Origin: Pinus tabuliformis
Lineage: Eukaryota; Streptophyta; Pinopsida; Pinales; Pinaceae
DNA: 64,000 nt
Assembly (NCBI GenBank): GCA_031772625.1
Contig: CM062805.1
Span: 800,175,119-800,239,118 of the forward strand
Direction: 5' to 3'
Positions 11,811 to 23,278 of the stretch are shown here, piece after piece. Position numbers and translations under genes: made by a program. The notes beneath the pieces were generated by a model that did not search any database, had not been told where the DNA came from, and saw nothing but the letters and a program-made list of their open reading frames with translations. Every line of letters starts with the position of its first letter. Within the stretch, counting starts at the first letter, position 1.

Positions 11811-13015
11811 AATCAGCCTTTCTGAATGGAGACTTAGAAGAAGAAGTATATATTGAGCAGCCAGATGGTTTCATTCTTGGGAATGATCCAAACCTTGTAT
11901 GCAGATTGAAAAAGGCTCTCTATGGACTCAAACAAGCTCCAAGGGCTTGGTACTATCGGTTGGACAAATATCTTCACCAACAAGGCTTTTCAAAAGGATC
12001 AGCAGATAGCAATCTCTATATAAAAGTTGAAAATAACAAATTGCTAATTCTTGTTGTTTATGTAGATGATATTATCTTTGGCAGCAATGAAGAGACTATG
12101 AGTCAAAACTTTGCCTTGGTTATGCAGAAAGAATTCGAAATGTCACTACTTGGAGAATTGACATATTTTATTGGATTGCAAATCCAACAAAATGAAGGAG
12201 GTATCTTCTTATCTCAAACCAAATACCTCAAGCAGATCTTGAAGAAGTATGGCATGGAAGAGTCAAAACCAGTATGTACACCCATGGTTACAGGATGCAG
12301 CCTCAGTGCAAATGATGAATCAGCAGCAGTTCACCAACCCACTTATAGATCCATGATTGGGAGTTTGCTTTATTTGACAGGTACTCGACCAGATATTACA
12401 CATGCAGTAGGAATGGTTGGAAGATTTCAAGCCAACCCAAAGGAAACTCATCTTCAGGCAGTCAAAAGAATCTTCAAATATCTTCAAGGGACCCAAAACT
12501 ATGGCTTATGGTATCCTAGAAATACAGATCTCACTCTTCATGCTTACACAGATGCAGATTGGGCTGGAAGTGTGGATGATAGGAAAAGCACAAGTGGTGG
12601 TGCTTTCTTCATGGGTTCCAGATTAGTATCTTGGTTCAGCAAGAAACAGAGTTCGATTGCCTTATCTACAGCTGAAGCAGAATATGTGGCTGCAGCATCT
12701 TGTTGCACACAACTTCTTTGGATGATGCAGACCTTGCAGGACTTTCAAATCACTTGCACTCCACCCGTCTCTATCTTATGTGATAATACAAGTGCAATCA
12801 GCATTTCAAAGAATCCAGTCATGCACTCAAAGACCAAGCACATACCAATCAAGTACCATTTTCTTCGGGAACAAGTGCTTGAGCAGAAGGTCAAGTTGGA
12901 GTATGTTCCTTCTAAGGAACAAGTTGCTGATATTCTCACAAAACCACTGCCCAGGGAAACTTTTGAATATCTCAGACAAAAGCTGGGAGTAGTTGATGCT
13001 TCATCCTGCTGTTGA
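11756..13015 (+). CDS. RT (C part) and RNase H of element A
   Basis: Continues the A polyprotein in the next frame (419 residues); the ATG is an internal Met, not a real start. It includes RT motifs [34 protein letters not shown] and the catalytic box YVDDIIFGS. The copia RNase H shows [31 protein letters not shown] and SILCDNTSA. It ends with [19 protein letters not shown], the normal C-terminus of copia Pol. No stop interrupts it. With the break at about 11753, RT would not be made as one protein, so this copy is probably not autonomous although otherwise well preserved. Confidence 0.92.
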   Translation: MFLALSSFQNFKVFQMDVKSAFLNGDLEEEVYIEQPDGFILGNDPNLVCRLKKALYGLKQAPRAWYYRLDKYLHQQGFSKGSADSNLYIKVENNKLLILVVYVDDIIFGSNEETMSQNFALVMQKEFEMSLLGELTYFIGLQIQQNEGGIFLSQTKYLKQILKKYGMEESKPVCTPMVTGCSLSANDESAAVHQPTYRSMIGSLLYLTGTRPDITHAVGMVGRFQANPKETHLQAVKRIFKYLQGTQNYGLWYPRNTDLTLHAYTDADWAGSVDDRKSTSGGAFFMGSRLVSWFSKKQSSIALSTAEAEYVAAASCCTQLLWMMQTLQDFQITCTPPVSILCDNTSAISISKNPVMHSKTKHIPIKYHFLREQVLEQKVKLEYVPSKEQVADILTKPLPRETFEYLRQKLGVVDASSCC

Positions 13016-13821
13016 AGTTTGTTTACAGAAAAGTTGGTATACGCAGGTTACGGAAGGGATATCCGCGTATATACGCCGATTTATGTGGGGTAAGTCGCGT
13101 GTCTGTTGGACGCTTGTTGCAGAAAGTATATCCGCGTACATACGCAGTTTCATGCAGGAGAAATCGCGTATATGAAGTTCTGAACAGCAAGGGCAAACTC
13201 TGGAGTTTTGAACAGCAATGGGTATGTCAGAATTCTTCAGGCACAGTTTCAGGGGGTGCAGCAGGCACAGGTTCAGGGGGAGCAGCTTAAAAGTCTCATA
13301 AAGCATTGTTGGCATTCAGATGTTTTGATTGTTGATTTCAAGAAAAGGAGCTCAGAAAGAAATCCTCGTTGCTGATCTAAAAAGATGTTTATCATATGCT
13401 GCTGGTGACTTTCATAAGTCTTGGTCTAGATCTGTTGTCTCTATGTCATGTATCTCTCTTGTGATATCTCTTTTATGGTGTCAAGGTCATGTAACGGCCT
13501 ATGTTGGTTTCCCCACTATGCCTGGGATGAATGATGTAATATAATTGATTGTTTCTGATGTGTCCCCTCTTGGTAGGGAGTATGGATGTATGTAGTGAGT
13601 CTTTTGGTGATAGAAAGGTCCCTTATGGTGTATAAGTCTTGGTTCTTGTTGAAGATCATCTTTTGCAGATCTTGCCTACAGTCAGGGGGAGCATGTTTCA
13701 GCACAGCCAAGCAGAGGTATCAGCATGTTCTCAGGGGGAGCACAGCCCTTTGCCCTTGATGACAAAGGGGGAGAATGATTCTAAGGATCTGAAGGTTGCC
13801 ATCAAGTCCAAAGGGGGAGAT
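13016..13821 (+). other. 3' untranslated region of A with palindromes and repeated polypurine tracts
   Basis: Bases 13036-13170 hold more GTATAC-type palindromes (gcgtatatacgc near 13062-13073, and versions near 13036, 13131 and 13165). A near-duplicate unit of about 24 bp (ggcacagtttcaggggg / ggcacaggttcaggggg) lies at about 13239-13288. PPT-like tracts cagggggagca recur near 13275, 13684 and 13732, and aaagggggaga near 13767 and 13810; the last touches the LTR. Repeated PPTs before the 3' LTR are a known Sirevirus trait. No ORF is supported. Confidence 0.7.
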
Positions 13822-15343
13822 TGTTGGCATTTTGGCTCAGGTATGGCGCTATGATACAGGTGTTGTCCTTGATGGCAACTCTCTTTGATGACAGACCTCC
13901 GTTCAGTCTACAGAATGAAGAAGAAATCTCATATACGCAGGTTAATTAAGTCCAAGTTGCGTATACACGCTGGTGATATGCATAGTAAGTCGCGTATACG
14001 CAGGAGAGCTATATAATAAGTCGCGTATACACGCAGATGAATGAACAGAAAAGTGCGTATATGTCGGGAAGTTTCCTTTTGGTCCATGGTAGTTAGTCCT
14101 CGGTACTTGTGCCCATGTCTTTGGACCAAAGTACCTCGACAGTCGTGTAGATCTCTAGTTTTGAAGTTGATGGTTTTGGATTTCTATGGTTTTGGCTCTT
14201 GGTATTGAGCAAGGCCTAAGGCTATATAAGGAGAAGAAGATCATTAGGCAATATCATCTTTTGAAAAGGCTTGAATATCTGAAAAAGAAAGAGATCTGAT
14301 ATGCAGGTTCTGGGTTGCTTGATCTAAGCCAAGGAGAGATCACATCGGTTGATGGAAGACTAGATCTAAGTATAGATCGGGATCTAATGGTTTGAAATGC
14401 ACTATCATGATATGGTTGATTATGCGTATTTCTAGATCTGCATACTGTCGCAATGTTATGTTCTGGGTCTAACTGATGTCTGGTACAGCTGCAAATTGAG
14501 AGAGTTTATTTTTAGATCTGTACGCAGGTTGGCTTCGGTAAAAGCGCGTGTATACGCGGGTTTTGCTCATTGAAGTAGCGTATATCTTTTGAAGCTTGAT
14601 TTTGGGTTTACAGTTGGGTCTGACTGTTATTGCAGAGTTCTGTAGTCTGCTCTGTGTTCTGGTAACTGGTGATTGACAGGGTTCAGTGGTTCAGCGATTC
14701 AAAGTTTGGTTGTTTTATGCTTCAATGATCTGTTATGAAAGGTGAATGAATTGTGGTCTTCAGATTGTAATGTTGTGCTTCAGGAATATCCAGTCTGAAA
14801 ATGTATGAAAAGTGGTACCTGAAAGAAAGAAGATTGTAGGTCAGCACCTACGTACTAGTATCTTGGCTAGTACAAGAGCAAAGGGGGTTGGAGCTCCCTT
14901 CCAAGGAAGTTTGGAGAACGAGAGAAGGCTGTAGCCTTCTGCAGGTTGTAGCCTGCGTACTGGTATAAGGCTGCACCAGTACAAAAAGATTGTAAACTGA
15001 AGTTTCATATTAAAGAAAGATAGAGACAACTTGCAGCAGGTGGTTTTCACCCACATTGGGTTTCCACCTTATATCTTGGTGTTCATGTGTGTGGCTTTTG
15101 ATCTGTTCTGTTATACTGCACCTGTTTACTGTTAATGTGGTGAATAATGTCCTGATGCACTTAACTGAAGAATAAGCTAACTAAATTATGAGTTTTCTTC
15201 TTATACGCTGTTTTATTTAGTCACAGTAGCGTGTACACGCTGGTTCACTTAACTGAAGTAGCGTATATGTTTCTGAGCATTGAAAGAGTTTGATTGATCT
15301 GATAATACTGATTCACCCCCCCCTCTCAGTATTATTTCCAACA
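13822..15343 (+). repeat. 3' LTR of element A (1522 bp)
   Basis: Same length as the 5' LTR and differing at about six sites, for example T/C at 6593 versus its match, C/G at 7086 and G/T near 8029. Low divergence points to a recent insertion. The TSD TAGCT follows. Confidence 0.93.
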
Positions 15344-16330
15344 TAGCTTGCTTGAGGGACATTTGTTTGTATGGTTGTAGCCATAGAAATACTTGATCAC
15401 CTACATTAAAACTTCTTTCGCTATGATGTTGATCTGCCTGTTGTTTCATTCTATTCTGTGCCAAAGTGAGGTTATCCTTCAAGAGTTGGAGAACTTGTTG
15501 TTGATACTCAATGTGATCTTCCACTACTTGAACCTTAGAATTTTCTATTAAATATGATGTGATGGATGGTGGATGATATACATAAAGTGCCATAAATGGG
15601 GTCATTTTTGCTGTAGTATGGAAGGAAGTGTTATACCACCATTCAGCTAGAGGCAACCATTTGACCCATTGTGTCTGTTTATCAAATAAAAAGCAACAAA
15701 GATATCCTTCCAAACTTTTGTTCAATATCTCAGTTTGCCCATTAGATTGAGGATGATACGATGATTTATGAACTAACTAAGTACCCAAACAAGAAAATAA
15801 TTATGTCCAAAAATTTCCAGTGAAAATGGGCTATGTGTTGCTTACAAAAATCTTTGGGTTCCCATGTATATTTTGAATTGTTTCCATAAATGCAGTAGCA
15901 ACTGTACAGGATTTAAAGGGATGAGATAATGCACAAAAGTGTGCATACTTGGTAAGTCTATCAACTACCACCATGATGACACTCTTTCCTTTAGAATTGG
16001 GTAAACCTGTGATAAACTCCATTGAAACCTCCTCCCAATGTTGACATGGAATGGATAAATGTTGTAATAGACCTGGGGTCTTAAATGTTTCAACTTTATT
16101 TTGTTGGAAAACCAAACATTATGCCACAAAAATTTGAATATCAGATTTAAGGCCATCCCAAAAAAAATCCTGAGTGCCCTCTTAAGGGAGAGGTGTGCAA
16201 TTCCATAAGAATGTTTTGTTTGAGTTGGGAATTCTTACAAAGGTATCAATGATGTTTTTACCATAACGAATCCTTTTTCCAGCTAAATGTATCAAATGTA
16301 CTGGGGTCTTGTTGTAATTTTTGAATGAGT
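15344..16330 (-). pseudogene. Integrase of chromovirus C
   Basis: On the - strand the core reads SMEFITGLPNSKGKSVIMVV, DRLTKYAHF, and later WVKWLPLAEWWYNTSFHTTA and KMTPFMALYVYHPPS, all typical of Ty3 integrases. The C-terminal part RSFNVGDQVFLWLQPYKQ runs into the A insertion site and resumes at 6575. Catalytic Asp in MEFITGL is present (canonically MDFITGL, here Glu), and the frame is interrupted near 15780-15830, so this is a pseudogene. An HHCC zinc-binding remnant should lie near 16150-16330 but is poorly readable. Confidence 0.8.
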
Positions 16331-16373
16331 TCCTACATTTATTCCTCATTCTTCCATTCATCCCTTTCTTCGT

Positions 16374-17760
16374 TTATCTAATCTGGTTGGATAATAGAAA
16401 TGGTGCAAAGAAATGCTTCCACATCCTCATCCTTTCTTGAGAGTGCATCTGAAATAACATTTTGCTTCCCTTTTTTGTATATGATTTCAAAGTCATAACC
16501 CAACAAATTTTTGACCCATTTTTGCTGCTCTTTTGAAGATAATATTTTTCTAAAAAGTAATTAAGAATATCATGATCTATTTTTACCTTGAAGTTTCTTC
16601 CCATTAGGTAAGGTCACCATTTCTTAAGTGCATGTAGTATTTCCAACATTTCCTTCTCATAAATATCTTTGTGTAAATACTTTCCTTTCATTGGATGACA
16701 TTCAAAAGCAATGGGTCTTTCTTCTTGCATTGAAACAACACTAGTTCCATTTCTCGAGGCATCACATTTGACAATAAAGTTTTTTGTGAAGTCTGGTGTA
16801 GCTAAGACCGGTGCTTGGCACATTGCCTCTTTAAGATGTTCAAAGGATTTTGCTGCTTCTATAGTCCAAGAAAATGCATCTTTCTTCAGTAATTTTGTTA
16901 GAGGTGCTGATATTCTCCCATAATTCTTAACAAACTTGCGATAATACCCTCGTTAACCCAAGAAATCCTTGCAAATGCTTTATGGATGTGGGGATTTTCC
17001 ATTCCTTAATCGCTTTAATTTTGTTAGGGTCTACCTTAACACCTTCATGAGATACAATATGACCCAAATATTCCACATATTGTACTCCAAAGAAACATTG
17101 AGAGGTTTTTTGCATATAATTGTTTCTCCTCCAATAGTTTGAGCACTCTATCAACATGTTGAACATGATCCTTCCAAGACTTGTTCTAGATTAGTATATT
17201 GTCAGAAAATACTAAGAAAAAATTTCTAAGGAAGGGTTTGAAAATGGAATTCATCAATCCTTGAAATGTAGAAGGTGCATTGGTAAGTCCAAAAGGCATG
17301 ACCAAATATTCATAGTGACCCTCATGATTTCTAAATGTTGTTTTTAGAATTTCTTCAGTCTTCATTCTGATTTGATGATATCTTGAATGAAGGTCCAACT
17401 TGGTGAAGTAAATTTCTCTATGAAATTCATCCAATAATTCATCAATGACAGGAATGAGAAATTTATCTTTAATTGTGAGCTTGTTGAGCTCCCTATAATA
17501 TAGACACATGCACCATGATCCATCCTTCTTGTGCACCAATACTACTGGAGCAAAGAAAGAACTTTGACTAGGTTGAATTATACCATCCTCTAGCATTTCT
17601 ACAACCATATGTTCAATTTCACTCTTTTGGCAATAGAGATATCTGTAAGGCCTGATGTTTGGAGGAATACTTCCTGGAATCAAATGAATAGAATGATAAT
17701 GATCACAAATAGGTGGGAGGGCTTTGGCAGTCTCAAATACCTTGGAATGATTTTCCAAGG
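16374..17760 (-). pseudogene. RT and RNase H of chromovirus C
   Basis: RT is readable at 17186-17758: LPPICDHYHSIHLIPGS, HMVVEMLEDGIIQPSQS, FFAPVVLVHKKDGSW, YFTKLDLHSRYHQIRM, YLVMPFGLTNAPSTFQ. The catalytic box reads FSDNILI where an active RT has two adjacent Asp, so it is inactive. It continues through CFFGVQYVEYLGHIVSHEG (16927-17166). RNase H follows at 16614-16823 (PDFTKNFIVKCDASRNGT, YEKEMLEILHALKKW) and 16374-16604. Frameshifts separate these pieces. Order and motifs fit the neighbouring integrase as one decayed pol. Confidence 0.85.
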
Positions 17761-18198
17761 CTTTTTGGAGATCTAGAGAAATAGATGATTTCGATGTGGG
17801 AACCTCTAGTGAACATAATTGTGCAATTACGCCATGTTGTTATCTCTTTAGAAGATTTTTCATGCCATTAGATCTGATTATCTCTCCCAATTTCCTTACA
17901 ATACTGATTAATTAAAATTCCTTTCCTTCTGAAAAAATTTCATGAAACGTTATTGAAAATTAAAATCTATCGTACCCAAAGATTGTATCCATTGGACTTG
18001 TAGTACAACATCAACACCACCCATTGGAATGGAAAGCATTGGAATATTCAACATATATTCTCCCATGGATAGCTTGATATTATGGCACTTTTTAGAGCAA
18101 TTTATGGTTCTTCCATTTTCAACCATCACTTGACACTTTGGTGCTGGATATAGGAAGCAATTCAATTCCTTCGCTATCTTATAATGAATAAAATCATG
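17761..18198 (-). pseudogene. Protease (C part) and linker of chromovirus C
   Basis: The - strand frame 17950-18165 reads MNCFLYPAPKCQVMVENG and GVDVVLQVQWIQSLG, the typical C half of a chromovirus aspartic protease and linker to RT. Its N half, with the catalytic IDSGST motif, begins on the other side of D at about 46146-46175. Thus D inserted directly at the protease active-site codons. Bases 17761-17950 show only degraded linker. Confidence 0.75.
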
Positions 18199-18203
18199 GG
18201 TAC

Positions 18204-19234
18204 TGTTATACGGAATTTATACCTACGGATAAGTATATCTTCCATAAGTGTGTAGTTACACTTAGAAAAACTGAAGTAAAGATGTCTAACATTTTCCTAC
18301 CATAAATAGATAAGATAAAAGAACATACTTGTGATCCTTCGCTTCCTTTGATATCCTTTGAGTTTCTCCCATCACTCCTCCTCAAACTGAATTCTCTCAA
18401 TTGGTACCTACCAACATAAACAGGAGATGACAACAATCAAAGCATGTGATCTATTTATTGTAAACAAATGGAATCGGTAACATTTGAACATACATTCATC
18501 ATGGATATAGACAAAAGTATTGGAAAAGGAACAAACAACTTTATTGATTGATAGAAGGAGAAGTTACACCCAATGTGGTTCGATCTCGTGTCAGTCATCC
18601 AGCTTAGTCCAAGCCCTCATCACACCAATATAAGAATCAATCCAACATCATAACATTACTTTGACAATGATTTCAAGTATCTAAACCAATAGTATTTATC
18701 TATAATATCCAAGCCCCCTTGGATCTATGATGGGAGGCCAATTTATAGATGAATGCAAGTGGTTTTGTTATTAATATGTCATTGAATGGTTTTCCATAAT
18801 GGATGATTAGTTTCCATGTTCAAAGGGATGAGAGGATAGAGGATTAGATGATCCAAGACAATCCTAAGTTGAGCACATCTTGATAGGATAGGAGTTGGGT
18901 TCCTTCTAGAAGGCTCTAGAAAGGAGGAATATACTCAGGATCCAATGAACATTTCGAGGATTATCGCCTAGTGCAAGCTTGAGTGGGCTTAGGTGCTCTA
19001 TAACGCAATCCTAAATGGGGCTACCTACTCTGCAGAGCACTTACCCCTATCCAAGGGTGCGCTAATGACCCAATGAAGCACTTTAGCAGGGTTTGAAGTT
19101 GGGAAACTTTCATGGATGAAAGAACTTAATGAGGTGGCATGTCTAGGGCATGTAGCAACTGAATTAGGGTTTGATAGACCCTATTCACACTGCTTTGATC
19201 GTCAAGAGTGATGTTCCCAAATAGGCCTGTAACA
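18204..19234 (-). repeat. 3' LTR of element D (1031 bp)
   Basis: On the + strand it runs tgttatacgg ... cctgtaaca, with the PPT complement gctgccccctaaag at 19235-19248. A TATA-like atttata (- strand tataaat) lies at 18741-18747. The first ~16 bp are missing from the 5' copy at 45121. Confidence 0.85.
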
Positions 19235-20840
19235 GCTGCCCCCTAAAGCATGAAGTCAAAAATGATAATGTTGAGTGATATGCTTTACGATGTGATGAGG
19301 AGGATATGAAGTATATGGTGACCTACATCAATTACAATACATAATATTATGATATCTTTGAATATTTCATGAATTGCTAAGGGAAGGTATGCCCATACTC
19401 ACCATAAAAACTTTTCATTACATGTACATAAATCAAATACTAATCTACAGATATAGACCCATGATAAGATGACCATTTTTGTAAATCCATTGTATAGATG
19501 ATTTAGTACTCTCCTGAAATTGCAGCCCAGATGGATGAAACTAGATCCAGCGTCTTCTATCTCGTCCAATAATTTGTTGAAGTATGAGTCTAACCATGTG
19601 AAAATGTGATATGAAGTCAAACATGGGAAGAAATCATCTGATTACCAGCCAATGATGTAAGATATTAACAGATGCAAGAGAAATCACCAATAATGATAAT
19701 GATTCTCAAGGTACTATAGTACATTCTGCATGATGTGAATAGATTTTTTAATGTCGAACACTATACAAAGTCTTTCGGTCGAAGGTCTGTGATGTAAACC
19801 TATCATCGGAAGTGAGAAACTTGACATTGATGTATGCAAGCCTCAAGGTATTGGAAGGGTGTTTCTAAGTCAACTTCCTGGATAATGTGCTGATGTCGAT
19901 AAGAAACGACTCGTCGCAGGAGGGCCTTGATGTATCCCCCATCAATGACACAAAATGAGTGTAATGATTTTGAAGATAGAATGTGACTGATGACACAATA
20001 TTTAGGAATGGAGGTAATTAAAATTAAGTCTTATGAGTATTGCAAAGGATGAAGTTTACTAAGTGACTTCTCTTGAACATGTCGGCGACACTGAATGAAT
20101 TGGCAGCATTGACCCAAAACCAAAGTGATGGTTGGTGTGATAGACCATAGGTATGATAACCATCAAGTAGATAACCCAACCCAAATAGCCACAGAGATGA
20201 AGTGAAAGTGTCATGTTCAAGAACGACTTACTAGCATAAAGTGATTTATCCCTTTTCCCATTCCCCGAGTCATTGCTGACCAGTACCTCTTTATTTTTTA
20301 ACAAGATTGAGGAGGATAACATATGCTTGATGTATAATTCTACCCTTTGGGTGAATCCATCACTATGTGATCTTTTAACGAGTCTAGCGAAGGTGAAACT
20401 CGGTCTTGTCATGATGGACAAGTTTGTCGCTATTTGATGCTTTAACGAGTTTAACAAAAATTAGAACTCCGTCCTTTTCATGTTTAGAGAGTTTGAAAAG
20501 GGACAAAAAGAAAACTCCACAAGTTATTTTTCGTAAATTTGTCTCCCAAGTCAAAAAAAGCATAAAATAATACAAGAGAGAACCTATTGACCATGTTCAA
20601 TCAACGTATTCCTTTTTCATAAGTAATCTATCTCAATCCAGAAAAGGGTTAAACTTATACTGAGAAGATGTCGTTTCCAATTCGTTTACAAGCTGAAAAG
20701 GACAAGTTCCTGACAATATTTTCATATTTTGAGAGTATGAAAAGAGTTGAAAGAGGACACTAGGGGGGTTCCTTTTTCGATGTTTAATAGAGATCAAAAA
20801 AGAGATAAAAGTATGCTCTGTGGTCAAAAGTACATTTTAA
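19235..20840 (-). other. 3' module of D with hairpin array
   Basis: Noncoding. Bases 19250-20330 align with 330-1400 and 40870-41970. Bases 20340-20810 carry hairpins: 20360-20365/20385-20390 around actcgttaaaa (- strand), 20473-20480/20494-20501 (ccttttca/tgaaaagg, perfect), 20719-20726/20736-20743 (ttttcata/tatgaaaa, perfect), and 20772-20781/20793-20802 (ctttttcgat/atcaaaaaag, one mismatch; perfect in D2). Frames such as 20059-20457 are not preserved between copies. Confidence 0.7.
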
Positions 20841-20844
20841 GATC

Positions 20845-21066
20845 ATGCACGTCAAATTCATTGTGTCAGCTATAAACCTACTCAAAGAACCACCAAACGG
20901 ATTAAACATACCTGTTTCATTGGTAAAAATAGGTAAAACTATAGTTTATTCATTTAATGAACATGAAATAACCATAAAACAAAGAATTTACCAAGTCATT
21001 TTACCATTTGACATTTACCATTCAGTTTTGTGCTCTGAACCAGTTTTTTACCTCAAACTTCCATAG
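20845..21066 (+). CDS. Uncharacterised 73-residue ORF kept in D and D2
   Basis: Starts MHVKFIVSAINLLKEPPNG and ends at a TAG. The same frame is open in D2 at 57988-58209 with only about five residue changes. It is antisense to D and lies just upstream of the antisense plant-mobile-domain-like ORF, so it may be a leading part of that gene or merely conserved noncoding DNA. No domain recognised. D and D2 are so similar that an open frame is weak evidence of coding. Confidence 0.25.
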   Translation: MHVKFIVSAINLLKEPPNGLNIPVSLVKIGKTIVYSFNEHEITIKQRIYQVILPFDIYHSVLCSEPVFYLKLP

Positions 21067-21403
21067 CTGATTACTGGGGATTCTGTGGATCATTCTTCGT
21101 GCCGTCAAGACCAAGTAGGAGATCTACCTCTTATCTTTCATTTAAGGTCATTCTTTTTCAATTCTAGGCAAACATTTTAGGGTTTTGGGGTCCCTATGGT
21201 AAATATATCATGCCCTAGGATCACTGCACCCTTATGCATCAAAAACTGCGTTGCAGAGCAGTCAAACATAAGGGAAACTGCTACGCATCACACTGTCTAT
21301 AGGTCAGGGGTGTGTTGGGCACAATTTAGAAATTTGATTCATCATTCTTGCCCAAAATCTCTTTAGTTTTTTGCATGAAATGGGTCCTAACTAAGCCTAT
21401 GGT

Positions 21404-22660
21404 GTGATTTCAGACTTTGATCGATTCAGAATGGCTATCACATGGTGTGAAAGAGAACATGAAGAACAAGATATGGTTTCCCTAAATGATCCTAGTACTG
21501 TTGAGGCCCTCAGAGATTGTGGGTTACTCAAATATTTGAGGTTATTTGGGATGAGGCAACAGTTAGAAATATTACAGTTCTTGGTTCATTCATGGGATCT
21601 AGCGGAACAGGTTTTTCACATAGGGGACAACGTGCTCCATATATTGATAGATGATATTTACTTTCTCAAATGATTGTAGAGATGTGGTGCCCCCATTTCT
21701 CTTTCAGGTTCTACCCGTGGGGGTGATTCAATGAGGGACTACATTCAATAATTTTGTCGACCAGGTACACAGCCTAGCAAAGATGGAAATATAAACATCA
21801 AGGATGTTCGTGATTTTCCCTTGCAAACAATCCTCTTGCAAAGTTGGTGGGTAGTGTGACACTTCATGTTGTGAATAGATCATACAAGCAGTATGTGGTC
21901 AAGTGTCTCAAGCCAACTATGCTCAACTGGTGTGAGGTACTATTCTCTTTGATGAAAGAGCAGTTGATTAAAGTAAAAAGAGGTAAGACAAAAATTTTCA
22001 GTTATGGATCAATCTTCATCACTTTTACTTTGGAGAGAATTCCATTGATGCAACCTCAAAATGTGACACTGAGTTTAGCTGGTCCTAGAGATCCACAGAT
22101 GCAGAGATGGGTAGAATTGATGGCTAGACATGCTGGTCAGTCATTAATCTCATTTTCTACTACATTCTTTAGTTGGCTCTGTCGACAACATATTATCATA
22201 GAGGAGCATCCATATCCAGGGATGGATTTCCATAGAGATCCAGATTTGAGATTACCAGTGGGTTCTCAATGGGGTGTTATAGGTAAATTGTTTTGACCAT
22301 CTATTTTTGATTTTTTGAGGATTTACATGTTTTTATGTTTTTTGATGTTTCCAAGACTAAACTAAAAATGTTCTCATGTATACATATGTTGGCACTGTTC
22401 AACCAATGGGTCATCAACGGGAGGTGGGTGAACCAACGGGGAGAAATGTTAGAAGAACAGTTCTCCAGGATTTAGATTTGATCGAGACACTGGCAGAGTT
22501 GCAGCATCATATAGAGGGGTTAACCCTTGGTATACTAGATGTTCAGATAAAGGAGTTACCGATGAGACTAGAGTGCCATACTATTGGTATACCTAGTTGT
22601 TGGATGAGGCTATTGCGCATGATAGATTATGCAGTGACCTATTATCATGAGCATCATTAG
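21404..22660 (+). pseudogene. Antisense ORF of D, plant-mobile-domain-like
   Basis: Three pieces on the + strand, opposite to D: 21404-21673, 21844-22296 and 22376-22660. The first reads VEALRDCGLLKYLRLFGMRQ, LVHSWDLAEQVFHIGDNVLH, IDDIYFLK, resembling plant mobile domain proteins known as captured ORFs in Tat elements. It continues through stops as GAPISLSGSTRGGDSMRDYI, then FFSWLCRQHIIIEEHPYPG, then GEPTGRNVRRTV and LIETLAELQHHIEGL. Stops follow residue 90 and near 21678 and 21749, and a frameshift lies near 21835. The gap at 22297-22375 might be an intron (gtaaattg at its start) but no acceptor is clear. The role of such ORFs is unknown; the family assignment is from memory of the pattern. 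Confidence 0.6.
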
Positions 22661-22834
22661 ATCTACTTAGGATGATTTCATGTATGCATTTTGAGGTTTT
22701 GAGGTCAGATTACCAACATGTCTTGGACACAATTTTTTTTTTTTTAACTTTGAACATCTATCTATTTTACTTTTGATGTTTTTTTATGGTTATGTGTAAT
22801 CCTATTCAATTGTTGATGTGAATTAAAAATTTAC

Positions 22835-23278
22835 TCTTTACATATGTTGTAAATGTTTGTTTAACATGTAATTTGCTAAAGAATCAGTCAATATGTTAAA
22901 GTTTTTGGAAATGTGTTGATATTGAATGTAATCAAAATGTCTTTCCAAGAGAAGAAATCTAAGGAATATACGATGAATAGTTGGATTTCAGACGGTATAA
23001 ACATTCGTAAGTTGTAGTACGACAAGTTGTGAGTCTAGCTTAATGATGATTTGACGAATTCCAAGTGAAATGGCATTAGAGAGGAGTTTGATCAATGCAC
23101 TATACTTAGTGATATTGTTCGTAGAACGACTGATACAAATCCCTTGAAAACTCACTAACTCGCCACTTGGAGAAAATATGGCCCATGCTACAGAGGTTAG
23201 GTTCCGCGTACTACGACTAGCACCATCAGTATAACCAACAAATGGTTCAAAAGATTTCGACATCTGCAACAAATGCAA
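22835..23278 (-). pseudogene. Second RNase H domain of D, downstream of integrase
   Basis: The - strand reads FVGYTDGASRSTRNLTSVAW, FSPSGELVSFQGICISRS, TNNITKYSALIKLL, KLDSQLVVLQL, then after one stop (near 22987) LERHFDYIQYQHI and LTDSLANYMLN. This matches the plant/archaeal-type RNase H family (NNxAEYxAL, DSQLVV, DALAN). Catalytic Asp residues are present in YTDGAS, LDSQ and LTDS, but the Glu of the AEY motif is Lys (TKY). It is tail-to-tail with the antisense ORF. Its place after integrase is unusual relative to Tat elements I know, where it usually sits between the first RNase H and integrase. Confidence 0.75.

Larger units (their letters stand above)
6576..15343 (+). mobile_element. Copia element A, Sirevirus-like, young and nearly complete
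   Basis: LTRs 6576-8097 and 13822-15343 are both 1522 bp, start tgttggc and end ccaaca, and differ at only about six sites by eye. The TSD TAGCT is perfect (6571-6575 and 15344-15348). A PBS of initiator tRNA-Met type (attggtatcagagcagg) follows the 5' LTR and an aagggggaga PPT precedes the 3' LTR. Long LTRs, several PPT-like tracts and a Gag with a coiled coil fit the Sirevirus group. It inserted into the integrase region of C. Confidence 0.93.

Noticed and set aside
22297-22375. Intron in the antisense ORF of D
   Set aside because: Begins with gtaaat but no clear acceptor; a frameshifted gap fits equally well.
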